Position numbers and translations under genes: made by a program. A stretch of DNA of 64,000 bases, from assembly GCF_900115135.1 (NCBI RefSeq), contig NZ_FOVK01000003.1, positions 1 through 64,000 on the forward strand. The letters are read 5' to 3'. Shown piece after piece: positions 10,269 to 18,437 of the stretch. Position 1 is the stretch's first letter, and each line of letters begins with the position of its first letter. Under the pieces are notes generated by a model. That model was not told where the DNA came from. It was given only the letters and a program-made list of their open reading frames with translations, and did not search any database. Origin of the DNA: Proteiniclasticum ruminis. Lineage in GTDB: Bacteria > Bacillota > Clostridia > Clostridiales > Clostridiaceae.

Positions 10269-11351
10269 TTGAAGTACATCATTCACGATACAAAGTACCA
10301 ATTCAAAACAGCATTCAATACCAAATCCGGAGCCTATGTTCGAACGGGTATTTTGGATGAAAAAGGAAAAGACACAGGAGAAGATCCCTTTATGGCTTCC
10401 TATCCTCATCTCATCGATGTTGGCATCATGGGGCATTGCGTTCATGGAAAGACAGGCCTATGTATAAAGGCAGGCATAGAGTGTTATCAAAATGGACTTT
10501 TTGTGGAGAAAGCCAACATGTCTGTGGATAATTTCAGAAATATTGCTGAGCAAAGCCGAGGACGATGCAATCAGCTGGCATTAGGCGGCAGAGGGGATCC
10601 AGATCAGCATGAGGCTTTTGAAGAGATTCTTAGAATTTCTGTTGAGAATCGTTTGGTGCCAAACTATACTACCTCTGGATATGGTATGAATGAAAGGATT
10701 GCGAAGCTTTCAAAGAAATACTGCGGTGCTGTTGCTGTAAGCTGGTACCGCAGTCCTTATACCATAAAAGCCATTGATACATTACTAGACGCTGGGGTAA
10801 AGACCAATGTCCACTATGTACTAGGAAAGCATACGATAGAGGAAGCCGTCGTAAGACTGAAGAATAGTGATTTCCCCAAAGGAATCAACGCTGTAATCTT
10901 TCTTCTTCATAAACCGGCAGGGCAAGGCACTGGAGAAAACGTGCTAGATGCTTATGATTCTAAGCTTGATGAGTTTTTTAGACTCATCGAGCATCCTCAT
11001 CCTTTCAAAGTGGGGATGGACAGCTGCACAGTGCCTGGAGCGATTCAGAGATGCAAAAGAATTGTTCCAGAATCACTGGACACCTGTGAAGGAGGACGCT
11101 TCAGCTGCTATATCAGTGCAGAGATGAACATGGTGCCCTGCAGTTTTGATGTTAGGGGAAAGTATAGTGTTGACCTTAGAGAAATGACCATTGAAGAAGC
11201 CTGGAACAGCAATGCTTTTGAGAAGTTTAGAAGGATCTTAAAGAGTTCCTGTAAGCTTTGCTCCAAGAAATCCTTATGTCTCGGAGGGTGTCCACTGATG
11301 CCTGAGATTGTACTCTGTAATGATCAAATGCGAAGCATCGAGGGGGTTTAG
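10269..11351 (+). CDS. Radical SAM/SPASM-type enzyme with atypical cysteine spacing
   Basis: 360 residues, TTG start with AAGGATGG about 7 nt upstream. The N-terminal third has DVGIMGHC followed by two more cysteines (C57, C65, C72), giving CX7CX6C instead of the usual CX3CX2C. LALGGRGDPD follows where radical SAM enzymes have their GGxxDP SAM-binding strand. The C-terminal third looks like a SPASM domain for auxiliary iron-sulfur clusters, with a CEGGRFSC...VPCSFD stretch and C328, C331, C337, C341 (CX2CX5CX3C). SPASM enzymes mostly modify peptides or proteins post-translationally. The stop is only two bases from the next start, so the downstream NSSS-motif protein is the obvious candidate partner or substrate. 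That link is inferred from position alone. Confidence 0.8.
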   Translation: MKYIIHDTKYQFKTAFNTKSGAYVRTGILDEKGKDTGEDPFMASYPHLIDVGIMGHCVHGKTGLCIKAGIECYQNGLFVEKANMSVDNFRNIAEQSRGRCNQLALGGRGDPDQHEAFEEILRISVENRLVPNYTTSGYGMNERIAKLSKKYCGAVAVSWYRSPYTIKAIDTLLDAGVKTNVHYVLGKHTIEEAVVRLKNSDFPKGINAVIFLLHKPAGQGTGENVLDAYDSKLDEFFRLIEHPHPFKVGMDSCTVPGAIQRCKRIVPESLDTCEGGRFSCYISAEMNMVPCSFDVRGKYSVDLREMTIEEAWNSNAFEKFRRILKSSCKLCSKKSLCLGGCPLMPEIVLCNDQMRSIEGV

Positions 11352-11353
11352 AA

Positions 11354-12121
11354 ATGAAATACCGAACAGATTTTGTGACGAACTCATCCAGTGCCAGTTA
11401 TATTGTGGAGATTGACTGTATTCCATTAGAAGGAGATACTCAAACCATCCAGTTCCTGGTACATCCAGAAGAAGCATCTGGAATAGAGCTGCATATACCT
11501 AGTGATGAAGAAGGGTTTTATTATGGCGACAATGAAAAAAAGAGAATTTCCCAGATTAAGGATATAGAGGAACTGATGGGCATTCTTTATGAGAGACTTT
11601 ATGTGGATGAGTTTTATCATGCAGATGAGGAGGAGTTCTTTGAGGACGACATTGTCTTCAAGCAGGAGGATTTGGACGAATATTTCAATTCTTGTAAGGA
11701 AGTGCTGATGAGTGAGTATCCAACGTTAAACAACCTTAATAGTGTTGCTGTCAAAAACATCAAGTATGGCAATGGAGATTCTGCATCATGGATTCCTTTT
11801 GAGGACAATCCAATCCTTGAAGATTACTATGAGAGGTATCATGCAGCAGATGCCAGTGGAAAAGAGGCCGTGTTTGCTGAGCTAAGAAACTACATTGACT
11901 CTGAACCGGTCATGGTATGGAAAGATCATGAAGGGGAGATGGACGGACCGCGGAAAATCATGTGGAATGATGATGAAGAGGGACTGGAAGGCTTTCTGAG
12001 TAAGTTTTTTCATGAAAGAGAACTAAATAGGATGTACTGGATGGCGTATCCAACAACTCGGTATGAACTGGATATGGGGACAGGAATGGTTGTTCAATCT
12101 GAGATTTTAACGCTTTTTTAA
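11354..12121 (+). CDS. Small acidic protein with N-terminal RTDFVTNSSS motif
   Basis: 255 residues, ATG start two bases after the radical SAM stop, with a GAGGGGG site inside the end of that gene. The first residues, MKYRTDFVTNSSSASY, match a motif I recall at the N-terminus of many unannotated Firmicute and phage proteins (R-x-DFVTNSSSSSF); this recall is unverified. The rest is rich in Asp and Glu, with a stretch around YADEEEFFEDD-like residues and no catalytic motif I know. Conserved short N-terminal motifs beside SPASM radical SAM genes are a hallmark of peptide modification systems, so this may be the modified partner. It could equally be an independent accessory protein. Confidence 0.7.
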   Translation: MKYRTDFVTNSSSASYIVEIDCIPLEGDTQTIQFLVHPEEASGIELHIPSDEEGFYYGDNEKKRISQIKDIEELMGILYERLYVDEFYHADEEEFFEDDIVFKQEDLDEYFNSCKEVLMSEYPTLNNLNSVAVKNIKYGNGDSASWIPFEDNPILEDYYERYHAADASGKEAVFAELRNYIDSEPVMVWKDHEGEMDGPRKIMWNDDEEGLEGFLSKFFHERELNRMYWMAYPTTRYELDMGTGMVVQSEILTLF

Positions 12122-12208
12122 AGAGGATACTTGAGTATAAGTTACTTATGTTCTTTGGAGAAGCAGTTTGGAATAGCACATAAAATTACGTGAAGAAGGA
12201 GATAAAGT

Positions 12209-13246
12209 ATGTCGTACTATAGATTTAACTCCGAAATTATAAAGGTGAAAAATGAAAATTTGAACACACTAGCTTTTTTAGAATCTGTACAAAGATATAT
12301 TATGGATTTAATGAATGGGGTTAGGATTGAAAGTCTCGGAGAACTGTCTATTGATGTATATCTAGACGACTTACACATTTTGATTAATAAAGAGAAGAGT
12401 GGAACTAAAGAGTATAAGACAGAAATACGCGGTAATTGCAGGACTAAAGAAGTAGCTGAATATGCTCTTCAGAACATGAGAGAATATGAGAATATTACTC
12501 TCAATATGGAGTATGATGCTATGGCATTTTATTTCTATCCCTTCGGAATTGAGAGAATTTCTGCATTACTAAGTGATAAACTCTCTGAGTATGTGGTATA
12601 TAAGTGCAAAGAGTTGACCGATGAAACTGCAAATCTTTATGTTTTTGAAAAGAGAAATGGGAAGCTTTATCATGGAATGGTAGCCCCTGGGGATATTGAA
12701 GAAGTCATGGAAGGAACCGTCTTCAATCTTGAGCGTTTTTATTTTTGGTATGAATTTGACAAAATAATAAGCCGTGAGAAGTATAATCGTATAAAGGAAA
12801 TAACTACTATCCTCACAACAAGACAAGATATAAATTCTTATTTCGATGGTGTTTATGAAGTTGATGAGGGTATAGAAATAAGCGATTTAGTTATAACAAG
12901 GTATAATCGTAATGCAAATAATAAGTTCGAAGAAAGAAAATTAGTATACAGTTTAGAAGATATTATAGAGATTTTTCAGGTGCTTCATCAAGTTCATGAT
13001 GAAATTAAGGATTATGTAGATGTAGTAAATCCTGAAATTACTTTTTCTTCACCAGTCAACGACGAGGATTATTATGTTGTGATGATAACAGCTGAGGATG
13101 AAAGATATATCGATTTAGGTGCATATAGCACCCAATCAGATAATGTGGTGCAGTATAAAAATGGCAGGGGAATAATGATTGAAATGATGGAAGATGTTGG
13201 AGAAGTGTATCTCCCTATGGAGAATATTGATTTTTTGGAAGAGTAG
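12209..13246 (+). CDS. Paralogue of the 783-2330 protein, lacking the BRCT domain
   Basis: 345 residues, ATG behind AAGGAG. It aligns along its length with residues 1-330 of the first gene of the block: MSYYR against MSYRR, IESL near residue 48, FYFYPFGIERISALL against FYGHPYGVDRMASLL, and GMVAP against GVIAP. It stops where the BRCT domain of the longer paralogue would begin. No enzymatic motif is visible. The codons here are strikingly A/T-rich even for this island. The two paralogues bracket the helicase, GHKL, radical SAM and NSSS-motif genes, suggesting duplication within one system and perhaps a heteromeric pair. Function unknown. Confidence 0.7.
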   Translation: MSYYRFNSEIIKVKNENLNTLAFLESVQRYIMDLMNGVRIESLGELSIDVYLDDLHILINKEKSGTKEYKTEIRGNCRTKEVAEYALQNMREYENITLNMEYDAMAFYFYPFGIERISALLSDKLSEYVVYKCKELTDETANLYVFEKRNGKLYHGMVAPGDIEEVMEGTVFNLERFYFWYEFDKIISREKYNRIKEITTILTTRQDINSYFDGVYEVDEGIEISDLVITRYNRNANNKFEERKLVYSLEDIIEIFQVLHQVHDEIKDYVDVVNPEITFSSPVNDEDYYVVMITAEDERYIDLGAYSTQSDNVVQYKNGRGIMIEMMEDVGEVYLPMENIDFLEE

Positions 13247-13326
13247 AATGCGAGTGCGTGTAAACTCAAATGGCTTAGAGAGACATAGATTAATCATTCA
13301 TAAGGTAAAGGGGAAAAGTAAGTAGA

Positions 13327-15582
13327 ATGCAGAAATTATTTATTGGAAAATTCACTGTTAAAACTCAGTATGAAAACAACTACTATAAAATTGACGATAA
13401 AAAGGATATGGGGGTATTCAGTACTCTAAGTGAGGGGGATTATGTATTACCAAGTCACGGCACTTTTGTGGGGAAACTGCTTAAATTCAAGGACTTTGAA
13501 GAAAAGCAAGGATCCATTCATGCAACCTTTGATGTGGTAAAAACATATCCGAAGGATCTTACCTACGCTGGCAATATCACCAACTGCAAATATTTTATTC
13601 CTGATATGAACCTTTGGAACAAAACAGTAAAATCCACAAAAGGATTGGGCTTTTTTGAAATCAGTCTTGAAGAAAACTGTCCTGAGATCCCTGACATTGA
13701 TTTCGAGAATTCACAGAGAAAGTTCATTATTGTTCTTGAGGAAGCGATGAACTCACTAACATTTGTGAAGCCGCAGGATATCTGTATTATAATCAGCAGT
13801 CTGAAAGAGGGCAGAATTAAAGATATTCTTGAATATAACGGTAAATCCTTTGAAAGGCATGAAGCAACATGGACTCTTTATCAAGATAAAATCGAACATG
13901 GAAAATCGGAATACACACTCCATGAGCTTCTGGATTATGCAAAACCATCGAAAGACAATTCACCTAAAAAGTATAAATACATCCTCAGCCTTATAGGTGC
14001 TCTTGAATCAGAAAAGTATTTTATTGCTGATAATGCGGTAGCTCTCTACGATAATGTCATTGTGGGCAGAAAAAAGACCTATGTAAAACCAAAAACTGGA
14101 GTAAAGACTCCAGCTGATGTGGTTGATCCTGATGAGTCAAATGACCTTTCAGAGTATGAGACCTATGCGAAGCTCTTAGAGCTTAATCCTAACATCATAC
14201 TTTATGGACCACCTGGTACTGGAAAGACCTATGGGGCTATGAAAATTATTGAAGCGTTTGAAGAGAAGTTAGGATACAAGTCGTCGTTTCATCAGGTGAA
14301 AGATGAAGGTAGACTAAGGTTTATTACTTTCCATCAAGCCTTTTCTTATGAAGAGTTTGTAGAAGGACTTCGTCCGGTTACAGATGAGGCAGGAAATATC
14401 AGGTACGATATCAAACCAGGAGTACTGAAAAGACTTGCGGAAGATTGCAGAGTAGAAGAGAAGAAGCAAAGTTTCCAGAAAGAAGCTTTAGCTCACACTA
14501 CAGGAGAGAGTAAAGTATGGAAAGTTTCACTGGGAAGAAAAAATATTGAAGAAGATGTATATGATAGACTGAGGGATTTGAACCAGATTGCCATTGGATC
14601 TGCTCCAACTGAGAGTATTGAAGAATGGACCGATGAAGTTATTGATGGTGCAGATCCATCGGGGATGCTCAAAACTCTTCGAAGTAAAATGCAAATAGGA
14701 GATCTTGTCTTTATATTCAATTCTCTTAGAACCATTAGACTCATTGGCGTGGTAGTATCCGACTATCTTTATGTGGATGACGGTATTAAATACAGACATC
14801 GAAGGAAAGTAGAGTGGATCGGTAACTTTGAGAAGAATCCGGTGGATATTTATAATCTCAATCAGGAAAAGCAGATGACATTATCGTCCTTATACGAGCT
14901 AAAAATCTCCGCTGCAGATGCACTTAAGCTTATTGAAGATGAGGATGATGTGGAGACACCTGTAAAGCCTTATTATTTGATTATCGATGAGATCAACAGA
15001 GGGAATATTGCAAAGATATTTGGTGAGCTCATCACTTTGATCGAGAAAGACAAACGGGAAGTGCTTTCATGTCATTTACCCTACTCATCACAAGAGTTTA
15101 CACTACCAAAGAATCTCTATATTATCGGGACAATGAATACAAGTGATAGATCTATTGCTCTTCTTGACACAGCACTCAGAAGAAGATTTGCGTTTGTGGA
15201 AGTGAACCCAGATCCTAAACTCATAGAAAGTGTGTCACCCACTGTTGGAGGCAATGTCTCACCATCTAAACTTCTTACTGCACTCAACCAGAGAATTGTA
15301 GAAAAGATAGACCGCGATCACAGAATCGGACACAGCTATTTTATGGGGGAAGATTTAATTACAAAAGAAGACCTTCACTATGTTTGGTATTACAAGATCA
15401 TGCCTCTCCTAATGGAGTATTTTTACAATGATATTTCTCAAGTGGAGGATATTGTAGGAAGCAAGTTTATCAATAAAAAGACAGGCGAAATTGCCCTTCT
15501 AAGCCTAGCCCCCAATAACAATGGCATCTCAGAGTTTGAGAGTGCTCTTATGGATATTTATGGGAAGGAATTCCAAGGATGA
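13327..15582 (+). CDS. mcrB: McrB-like AAA+ GTPase with EVE-like insertion
   Basis: 751 residues. Residues 1-260 form a variable N-terminal domain that I do not recognise; in McrB this position reads modified DNA. Walker A is GPPGTGKT at 294-301, the Walker B/McrB signature IIDEINRG is at 552-559, and MNTSDRS at about 603-609 matches the McrB GTP-specificity motif. An insert at about 395-535 (KVWKVSLGR...GDLVFIFNS...YRHRRKVEW) resembles an EVE/PUA-type domain, which binds modified bases. McrB assembles into hexamers that move DNA using GTP and activate McrC. The stop overlaps the mcrC start (ATGA). Confidence 0.93.
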   Translation: MQKLFIGKFTVKTQYENNYYKIDDKKDMGVFSTLSEGDYVLPSHGTFVGKLLKFKDFEEKQGSIHATFDVVKTYPKDLTYAGNITNCKYFIPDMNLWNKTVKSTKGLGFFEISLEENCPEIPDIDFENSQRKFIIVLEEAMNSLTFVKPQDICIIISSLKEGRIKDILEYNGKSFERHEATWTLYQDKIEHGKSEYTLHELLDYAKPSKDNSPKKYKYILSLIGALESEKYFIADNAVALYDNVIVGRKKTYVKPKTGVKTPADVVDPDESNDLSEYETYAKLLELNPNIILYGPPGTGKTYGAMKIIEAFEEKLGYKSSFHQVKDEGRLRFITFHQAFSYEEFVEGLRPVTDEAGNIRYDIKPGVLKRLAEDCRVEEKKQSFQKEALAHTTGESKVWKVSLGRKNIEEDVYDRLRDLNQIAIGSAPTESIEEWTDEVIDGADPSGMLKTLRSKMQIGDLVFIFNSLRTIRLIGVVVSDYLYVDDGIKYRHRRKVEWIGNFEKNPVDIYNLNQEKQMTLSSLYELKISAADALKLIEDEDDVETPVKPYYLIIDEINRGNIAKIFGELITLIEKDKREVLSCHLPYSSQEFTLPKNLYIIGTMNTSDRSIALLDTALRRRFAFVEVNPDPKLIESVSPTVGGNVSPSKLLTALNQRIVEKIDRDHRIGHSYFMGEDLITKEDLHYVWYYKIMPLLMEYFYNDISQVEDIVGSKFINKKTGEIALLSLAPNNNGISEFESALMDIYGKEFQG

Positions 15583-16820
15583 AAAACTCAGTAATAACGA
15601 TATTTGAGGACCGTGCAACGAAAGTATCATTGAGTCAGGAACAAATTCATGATCTTGATCAAATGCGCTCTATCATTGGAAAGCGTAATCTTAGATTGGA
15701 TATGGATGGTTCCTTGCAGATTATGCATTATGTGGGGTTTATCTCTAAGGGGAATACATGTGTACAGATATTGCCTAAAATCTATGAGAAAAGCGGGATT
15801 TCAAACGATGAAGAGATAAAAGAATCCATGGCTGTTCTATATAAAATGATCAGGTATTCATCATTTAATAAGGTGCTACAGCTGCCAGAAAAGATTGATT
15901 CCAAGTTATTGGAACAGGATCTCTTAGAGATATTTATTGAGATTTTTGCTGATAAAGTTTTTTGGACATATTCATCAAGAATGCATCGAGAGTATATTGA
16001 GATTGATGAGAACTCCTCAATTATTAGAGGGAAAATAAAAGTACCCGAGACGATTAGAGAGAATCTCATTAGAAAAGACAAACATTTCATCAGCTATCAG
16101 AGTTTTGAACAGGACAATGTCATTAATAATGTAGTAAAAACAGTAATACTGAGATTATTAAGCGTTTCAAAGAGTAAGGCAATAAGAGCGAAACTTAAGA
16201 AAGCCCTGCTTTTTCTTGAAGATGCTAGAAAAATTGATCTGTCCCTAAATCTTCTGAACTCTGTAAGATTTACCAGGCTAAACAAAGACTTTAAAACAGT
16301 TTACGAAATGGGGAGGATGTTCTTTCTGAACCTTCAACCACAGAATTATGAAGGGGAGGAGTCTGTATTCTCCTTTTTGGTACCCGTTAACGAGCTGTTT
16401 GAACAGTATCTTTATAAGCTCTTTCAAGAAAACGGTAAATATCAGGTACGGTATCAGAATAAACATCGATTTGCATATTCTGATTCGGGAGATTCTTTGA
16501 TGATGGTTAGACCGGATATTATACTGGAAAAAGACGGTAAAACAGCTGTTGTCGTAGATGCGAAGTATAAAAATCCTGGTTATGAAAATGGAACGTATAA
16601 AAATATTAATAGTTCTGATTTGTATCAGGTATATGCATATTCAAGAATCTATGGGGTGGATAAAGTTGCACTAATCTACCCATCATTTGATGAAGTTCAA
16701 CCTATTAAACAGACAATTGTGCTTAAAGATGTTCAAGGAGAATATCAGGTGTTTGTTCACTCTGTGGATTTGAAAAGTGATCCTTTAAGTACTTCATTAG
16801 AAATCTCTAAATTGCTATGA
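15579..16820 (+). CDS. mcrC: McrC-like endonuclease subunit
   Basis: 413 residues, overlapping mcrB by four bases. The N-terminal part has the McrC pattern with an HYVGFIS...QILPKIY stretch. The C-terminal nuclease core is PD-(D/E)XK: RPDIIL with D313, then VVVDAKYK with D327 and K329, and a glutamine in SSDLYQVYAYS about twenty residues later. McrC partners McrB to cleave DNA carrying modified cytosines. All expected catalytic residues are visible, so the pair should be active. It is the last nuclease gene of the island; the two genes after it are membrane-associated. Confidence 0.92.
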   Translation: MKNSVITIFEDRATKVSLSQEQIHDLDQMRSIIGKRNLRLDMDGSLQIMHYVGFISKGNTCVQILPKIYEKSGISNDEEIKESMAVLYKMIRYSSFNKVLQLPEKIDSKLLEQDLLEIFIEIFADKVFWTYSSRMHREYIEIDENSSIIRGKIKVPETIRENLIRKDKHFISYQSFEQDNVINNVVKTVILRLLSVSKSKAIRAKLKKALLFLEDARKIDLSLNLLNSVRFTRLNKDFKTVYEMGRMFFLNLQPQNYEGEESVFSFLVPVNELFEQYLYKLFQENGKYQVRYQNKHRFAYSDSGDSLMMVRPDIILEKDGKTAVVVDAKYKNPGYENGTYKNINSSDLYQVYAYSRIYGVDKVALIYPSFDEVQPIKQTIVLKDVQGEYQVFVHSVDLKSDPLSTSLEISKLL

Positions 16821-17088
16821 ATATTTTCTTGGACAACATGAAAAATAGAAAGTCATGGTTTTTGTATTCTTAATTTGATATTAGGCATAGTGGTATCTTC
16901 AAAAAAACCATTTTTGAGTTCTGGGATTTCGCACTTGGATAAATAGAGATATGAGAGTATTTAAACCCGCAAAAATAACAGACCCATTATTAGAGGAGGT
17001 AATAGTCAAATTGACTTGGAAAATTCAAAAGGGTTGACTAATATTGGAAATGTCACTGACTTAATAAGTAATAAGAAGGAGAGTTATT

Positions 17089-17682
17089 ATGAATGGGAAA
17101 AGAAGCAAAATCATTATTGTAATAGTAGCGGTTCTGGTTATAGCTGCTAGTCTAATCATCGGCCCCAAACTTCTTGGAAAAGAGGAGAAGAAAGCGGAAA
17201 TCGTAACACGTTCAACATTAGAAGAGATCATTCATATCGAAGAGCTTTCAATTTATCAAGCTGTATATAATGGAGTTGCAGAAATTTACAACAAAAAGAA
17301 TCCTGAAAAAATTGATTATTATGTATCATATAATGCAAAAGTGAATGCAGGATTTGACCCTAAAGATTGTATCATTGAGATAGATGACCAAAGTAAAGCA
17401 ATAACATTAATATTGCCAGAGATGAAAATGTTAGACCCCATCGTGGATATCACTACACTTGATTATATTTTCCAGAATAAGAAGATTAACAACAGTTCTG
17501 TTAGCGCAGAAGCATATCAGGCATGTATAGACGACGCAATAGTTGAAAGTAATCAAAATACAGATATGTTTCAGCTTGCAGAAGAGAATGCTAAGAATGT
17601 AATGGTAGCGCTTGTAAGACCATTTCTATCTTCATTAGACAGTAAGTACAGTTTTGAAGTTGTTGTTGGAGGAGAAAAATGA
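17089..17682 (+). CDS. DUF4230 family membrane-anchored protein
   Basis: 197 residues, ATG behind AAGGAGAG. Residues about 6-28 are a single hydrophobic anchor (KIIIVIVAVLVIAASLIIG), leaving an extracytoplasmic domain. The domain has the DUF4230 pattern: a threonine-rich start, an LSIYQAVYNGVAEIY helix, YYVSYNAKVNAGFD and ITLILPEMKML. No enzymatic residues are known for this family. It overlaps the following DUF4230 lipoprotein gene by four bases (ATGA). The pair follows mcrC after 268 bases and may be passenger genes of the island or a membrane arm of the system. Confidence 0.75.
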   Translation: MNGKRSKIIIVIVAVLVIAASLIIGPKLLGKEEKKAEIVTRSTLEEIIHIEELSIYQAVYNGVAEIYNKKNPEKIDYYVSYNAKVNAGFDPKDCIIEIDDQSKAITLILPEMKMLDPIVDITTLDYIFQNKKINNSSVSAEAYQACIDDAIVESNQNTDMFQLAEENAKNVMVALVRPFLSSLDSKYSFEVVVGGEK

Positions 17683-18311
17683 TGAGAGTTCACAAGTTAG
17701 CTAAGAGAACTGTTCTCATACTTTGCACACTCGTGCTGACTTCATGTGGTGTGCCTGAGAAGTCTAAGGATGTCTTAGAGGCATCACAAATGAGAGCTAT
17801 TGCCGAACTTGCAGTGATGGAATGTTATTACAATAATGTAGCGAAATTCGAAGAGGAAGATGTATCTGGGTTTTTGTTCTGGAAGAAAGATAAACGTTTT
17901 TGGATAGAATATAATGGAGTAGTGGAGTTAGGGATTGATGCTTCAAAGCTGATGATAGAGGTTAATAATACTGATGTTAAAATCTATTTGCCAGCAGCTA
18001 AGATTCTAGATCATGAAGTAGACCCTAAATCACTCACTGAAGATGCATTTATAGTTGAGGATGGATCTGCCAAAGTTACTGCTCAAGATGAGAGCATAGC
18101 GTTTGCTGAGGCCGAACAAAATATGCTTGATACGGCAATGCAGGATACCTCACTAATGAAAAGTGCAAGGGATAGAGTGAAGATGCTCTTAGAAGGATAT
18201 GTGATGAATCTAGGAAAGTACCTTAATATTGAGTATAAGATTGAGTGGATCGATTTACCTGCAGAGAGTGATTCAATAGATAGCATAGTCCCACCAGTTG
18301 AAACTCCATAG
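17679..18311 (+). CDS. DUF4230-like lipoprotein
   Basis: 210 residues. A signal peptide (KRTVLILCTLVLTSC) ends in lipobox LTSC, so the mature protein is probably lipid-anchored outside the membrane. The body repeats the pattern of the upstream protein: an alanine-rich helix, FWIEYNGVVELGID, VKIYLPAAKIL and a conserved Asp/Glu-rich helix. It is therefore a tandem duplicate with a different anchor. The C-terminal tail is acidic and proline-rich. No function is known. It is the last gene before the rlmH junction. Confidence 0.7.
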   Translation: MMRVHKLAKRTVLILCTLVLTSCGVPEKSKDVLEASQMRAIAELAVMECYYNNVAKFEEEDVSGFLFWKKDKRFWIEYNGVVELGIDASKLMIEVNNTDVKIYLPAAKILDHEVDPKSLTEDAFIVEDGSAKVTAQDESIAFAEAEQNMLDTAMQDTSLMKSARDRVKMLLEGYVMNLGKYLNIEYKIEWIDLPAESDSIDSIVPPVETP

Positions 18312-18354
18312 TGTTGTAATAGATGATAGAAAGAGAGTGCTTTGAATATTCTGA

Positions 18355-18432
18355 GTATCATAATTCATTCCCTTAAATTAAGACCCTCTATTGAAGTAGG
18401 GGATAATTCTTAACCATATTTACTTATGATAC
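18355..18432. repeat. 9-bp inverted repeat flanking the island/rlmH junction
   Basis: GTATCATAA at 18355-18363 is repeated in perfect inverted orientation as TTATGATAC at 18424-18432, 60 bases apart. The right copy lies inside the last codons of the rlmH-like gene. The loop is too long for a terminator. Staphylococcal SCC elements also carry inverted repeats around TATCATAA at their ends. Confidence 0.5.
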
Positions 18433-18437
18433 GGCTC
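18420..18437 (-). other. SCC-like attachment site at the 3' end of the rlmH-like gene
   Basis: On the minus strand the final codons read GAGCCGTATCATAAGTAA. The SCC attachment consensus, as I recall it, is GARGCNTATCATAARTRA, so only the fourth base differs. The match partly reflects the conserved PYHK/AYHK ending of RlmH. No ccr recombinase and no second copy of the site are in the window; the other end would be left of base 1. Its use as an integration site is inference. Confidence 0.45.

Noticed and set aside
339-18419. SCC recombinase genes within the island
   Set aside because: I examined the open frames and saw no large serine recombinase or tyrosine recombinase, so an SCC identity is not claimed, only an att-like site.
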